From Spirogloea muscicola (lineage: Eukaryota; Streptophyta; Zygnematophyceae; Spirogloeales; Spirogloeaceae): DNA of 17,852 bases. The notes under the pieces were generated by a model. The model had not been told where the DNA came from, searched no databases, and was given only the letters and a program-made list of their open reading frames with translations. The stretch spans positions 1 through 17,852 of the forward strand of contig WELB01000464.1 of assembly GCA_009602725.1 (NCBI GenBank), given 5' to 3'. The position numbers and the translations under genes are program-made. Of the stretch, positions 17,504-17,852 are shown piece by piece (position 1 is the first letter of the stretch; the number at the start of each line of letters is the position of its first letter).

Positions 17504-17852
17504 TTAATTAGTGCGTAAACTTGTACTAGAAATAAATTGAGTTTTTATTGGCATTTTATACGCAGCTATTCTCATAGCCGCTCTAGCCACTGTTTCTGAG
17601 ACTCCACTCATTTCATACAAGACTCTACCTGGTTTTACAACTGCTACCCAGTACTCTGGAGATCCTTTGCCTGAACCCATTCTTGTTTCTGCTGGTCGCA
17701 TAGTAATTGGCTTATCTGGAAATATACGAATCCACAGTTTGCCACCACGTCTTGCGTATCGTGTCATAGCACGACGTCCTGCTTCAATTTGTCTAGAAGT
17801 AATCCATGATGGTTCAAGTGCTTGAAGAGCAAATTTTCCAAAACAGATTCGA
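17504..17852 (-). CDS. rpl16: 50S ribosomal protein uL16 (5' end outside the window)
   Basis: Large-subunit protein close to the A site. The visible 115 residues run from [20 protein letters not shown] through [20 protein letters not shown], then [19 protein letters not shown]. They end at the stop at 17504-17506. The methionine at 17767 is internal: conserved L16 sequence continues in frame to the window edge. By comparison with the family, about 25 N-terminal residues are missing. In many streptophytes a group II intron follows the first few codons; whether it exists here cannot be seen. Confidence 0.97.
   Translation of the reverse strand, partial: RICFGKFALQALEPSWITSRQIEAGRRAMTRYARRGGKLWIRIFPDKPITMRPAETRMGSGKGSPEYWVAVVKPGRVLYEMSGVSETVARAAMRIAAYKMPIKTQFISSTSLRTN

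Noticed and set aside
17504-17767. An 87-residue rpl16 starting at the ATG at 17767
   Set aside because: Conserved L16 sequence continues in frame upstream of this methionine to the window edge, so it is internal.

Overview
This window is a gene-dense, A+T-rich stretch of chloroplast DNA from a green plant lineage, most likely a streptophyte (charophyte) alga. The gene order is the classic plastid block cemA-petA / psbE-F-L-J / petL-petG / trnW-trnP / psaJ-rpl33-rps18 / rpl20-rps12(5' exon)-clpP / psbB-psbT-psbN-psbH-petB-petD / rpoA-rps11-rpl36-infA-rps8-rpl5-rpl14-rpl16. Three things point to an alga rather than a land plant: rpl5 is still plastid-encoded; clpP, petB and petD are uninterrupted; and cemA has a long hydrophilic N-terminal part before its first membrane segment. 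rps12 is represented only by its 38-codon first exon, followed by a GTGTG group II 5' splice site. This is the split, trans-spliced arrangement shared by land plants and several charophytes. I cannot name the class or genus securely.

Layout. 1-1128: 3' part of cemA (+). 1443-2402: petA (+). 2484-3206: an unrecognised 240-codon ORF (+). 3207-3580: a hairpin-rich spacer where that unit meets the convergent psbE-psbF-psbL-psbJ operon (-). 4357-4761: divergent spacer with a perfect 20-bp inverted repeat. 4762-5106: petL and petG (+). 5230-5453: trnW-CCA and trnP-UGG (-). 5952-7018: psaJ, rpl33, rps18 (+). 7271-9309: rpl20, the rps12 5' exon with its half intron, and clpP (-). 9667-13484: the psbB operon (+) with psbN antisense inside it. 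13657-17852: the ribosomal/rpoA cluster (-), cut by the window edge inside rpl16.

Functionally the window supplies cytochrome b6f subunits (petA, petB, petD, petG, petL), photosystem II subunits (psbB, psbE, psbF, psbH, psbJ, psbL, psbT, with psbN as an assembly factor) and one photosystem I subunit (psaJ). It also carries CemA (envelope), the ClpP1 protease subunit, the PEP alpha subunit, translation factor IF-1, ten ribosomal protein genes (two partial) and two tRNAs. The rpl16-to-rpoA cluster keeps the bacterial spc/alpha operon order.

The least explained elements are the 240-codon ORF behind petA and the many long perfect inverted repeats in the spacers. These repeats lie at nearly every transcript end, and one lies between two divergent genes. 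I see no mobile element, CRISPR array or foreign insertion.
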